Source of the DNA: an uncultured Romboutsia sp.
GTDB lineage: Bacteria > Bacillota > Clostridia > Peptostreptococcales > Peptostreptococcaceae
Direction: 5' to 3'
Length of the DNA stretch: 54,871 bases
Assembly (NCBI GenBank): GCA_937880075.1
Contig: CALFLM010000021.1
Span: 1-54,871, forward strand
The notes beneath the pieces are model-generated. The model was not told where the DNA came from and searched no databases. It saw nothing but the letters and a program-made list of their open reading frames with translations. Below, piece by piece: positions 53,768 to 54,871 of this stretch (its first letter is position 1; every line of letters begins with the position of its first letter). The translations under genes and the position numbers were made by a program.

Positions 53768-54340
53768 TTAATAATTTATTATTAGAAAATTAACTCTAAT
53801 CCAAAATAAGAATAAAGTAAAAACTAAATAAAACATACCCTCTATTGAAAAATATCTTTGTTTTATTTCTTTAATTCCAACTTTAACTTCCTCTACTATC
53901 TCATTATAAAAATCAGTATTCTTTATTTCTCTACAATCTAAAGTTATTTCCATTAAACTGCGAACATAAATATTCTTCTCTAAATCTAGCAAGTATATTT
54001 CGTCATTTCTTACTTCATATTTTAGATTTTTTCCTTCTAAATAACTCTCTATTATATTTATTACATCTTTTTCTTTTACATTATGTATAGAGTATCTATA
54101 TTTATTTTTTCTATATCCCCAAATAAAAATTAATAACATTACCATACAAAATGCTATTATACTGCTAATACCTGTATATCCTAGTTTATATCCTTCTACT
54201 AAAGTTGAAAATGGCGTATACATTATAACTATAAACATTATTACTTGTGCGTATTTTGGAGTGTACATTATTTTTACCCCACTTAATAAAGTTATAGTAA
54301 TTATAATTAACCCTACTAGCATTAAATCAAAAATTATCAT
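53768..54340 (-). CDS. Hypothetical membrane protein (190 aa)
   Basis: About three membrane segments in the first 95 residues ('MIIFDLMLVGLIIITITLLS', 'VIMFIVIMYTPFSTL', 'SIIAFCMVMLLIFIWGY'). A soluble cytoplasmic alpha/beta part follows (~100-165, 'INIIESYLEGKNLKYEVRND'), then a C-terminal segment ('MFYLVFTLFLFWIRV'). TGGGGGT precedes the ATG. Family not recognised. It may form a unit with the small peptide and the partial gene upstream. Confidence 0.6.
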   Translation of the reverse strand: MIIFDLMLVGLIIITITLLSGVKIMYTPKYAQVIMFIVIMYTPFSTLVEGYKLGYTGISSIIAFCMVMLLIFIWGYRKNKYRYSIHNVKEKDVINIIESYLEGKNLKYEVRNDEIYLLDLEKNIYVRSLMEITLDCREIKNTDFYNEIVEEVKVGIKEIKQRYFSIEGMFYLVFTLFLFWIRVNFLIINY

Positions 54341-54409
54341 TATTTACCCCCATAATTTTTATCTATATAACATAAATTTCTTCATTAAGTTTATTTACTA
54401 AATTAAAAT

Positions 54410-54517
54410 TTATTTTAATATAAATCTTACTATTTTAATTCCTACATATATTAGTAAAACTATAATAAAAGCAGATAGTAATAATTTACTCCATGATATA
54501 CCTACTAAAGGTGTAAT
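54410..54517 (-). CDS. Possible single-span membrane peptide with non-standard start
   Basis: A 35-codon frame reading 'ITPLVGISWSKLLLSAFI', continuing through a membrane segment to 'GIKIVRFILK'. A perfect AGGAGG lies upstream, but the only codons at proper distance are GTA, ATA and ATT; I use ATT at 54517, as in infC. Hydrophobic core and basic end look like a real membrane peptide. It may instead be a remnant whose start codon mutated. Confidence 0.35.
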   Translation of the reverse strand: MTPLVGISWSKLLLSAFIIVLLIYVGIKIVRFILK

Positions 54518-54556
54518 TATTACTTCCTCCTATTTAATTTGTTATTTGTGAATATA

Positions 54557-54871
54557 TTATTCTATTTCAAATTTATACTCATTCACATTATCATTTACTT
54601 CAATGCAAAAAATTCCTTTCGCATTCTTTAATTCATCTAAAGATTCTATATTTGAAACTGTAATTTGAGTGCTAAAATCAGTATTTGGCTCTAATGTCAT
54701 TTTTAAATTTTCATCTAAGTCTGTTTTTTGCTTATTGCCATTTATAGTTATATTTTTCACATAAAACGCTATTTTTTTATTAGATTTATTTGAAATTGAA
54801 AAACTATAACCTATAGAATTTCCAGGTGTCAACTTTTCTTTTCCTGTTATCTTTACAGTTGCAATCTCATC
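54557..54871 (-). CDS. Hypothetical protein, C-terminal part (partial)
   Basis: 105 codons open to the right edge; the true start lies outside. The visible part is beta-rich and resembles an Ig-like or DUF4352-type sandwich of exported proteins ('IGYSFSISNKSNKKIAFYVK', 'MTLEPNTDFSTQITVSN', 'FCIEVNDNVNEYKFEIE'). The TTG at 54832 is not a credible start. No function can be given. Confidence 0.6.
   Translation of the reverse strand, partial: DEIATVKITGKEKLTPGNSIGYSFSISNKSNKKIAFYVKNITINGNKQKTDLDENLKMTLEPNTDFSTQITVSNIESLDELKNAKGIFCIEVNDNVNEYKFEIE

Overview
The window is AT-rich DNA of a low-GC, endospore-forming Firmicute, most likely a gut clostridium of the Peptostreptococcaceae/Clostridiaceae type. 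The basis is very low GC, strong AGGAGG-type ribosome binding sites, a tyrosine T-box leader, spmA/spmB, and secreted mucin-type enzymes. No species can be named from sequence alone. There are no rRNA or tRNA genes and no CRISPR array.

Layout. 1-11 kb is carbohydrate use: a partial maltose/galactoside acetyltransferase, an oligo-1,6-glucosidase with a divergent AraC regulator, tyrS with its T-box, a frameshifted DUF2232 membrane gene, lacZ, and an APC-family transporter. The lac pair is divergent from a second AraC gene that carries an in-frame TGA. 11-19 kb holds an ElaA-like acetyltransferase, a frameshifted aldehyde dehydrogenase, and a cluster of a TPR-glycosyltransferase and two dynamin-like GTPases, one of them frameshifted. 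19-25 kb holds a primary-type sigma factor, a candidate small RNA with a near-consensus promoter, an HsdR_N-like protein with a His/Cys-rich tail, two secreted proteins (CAP domain and DUF1002) that share a duplicated upstream block, and a DUF2935 protein. 25.8-35.8 kb is an operon for a giant secreted M60-type metalloprotease and an Ig-repeat surface protein. 36-40 kb is an mglBAC sugar importer whose ATPase gene is frameshifted.

40-47 kb groups genes for D-amino-acid and cell-wall peptide metabolism: alr-spmA-spmB-LD-carboxypeptidase on one strand and an M20 amidohydrolase plus DppA on the other. 47-51 kb is a decayed accessory patch: a heptad-repeat coiled-coil gene, fragments of type I restriction hsdR, and a HEPN/MNT toxin-antitoxin-like pair whose HEPN motif has Tyr in place of His. 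The window ends with proC, a DUF4438 gene, cdd and membrane-protein genes.

The most striking overall property is the number of broken genes. There are five frame disruptions (DUF2232, aldehyde dehydrogenase, second dynamin, Ig-repeat protein, mglA), one nonsense codon (AraC), and three relics (hsdR, a HAD phosphatase, a threonine aldolase tail). Either this genome is decaying or the assembly has indel errors; raw reads would decide. I found no clearly new multi-gene system. The best candidates for unexplained biology are the small RNA beside the sigma factor, the HsdR_N/His-Cys protein, the duplicated block and WalR-like boxes upstream of the secreted proteins, the GC-rich folded element at 3.1 kb, and the altered HEPN toxin.
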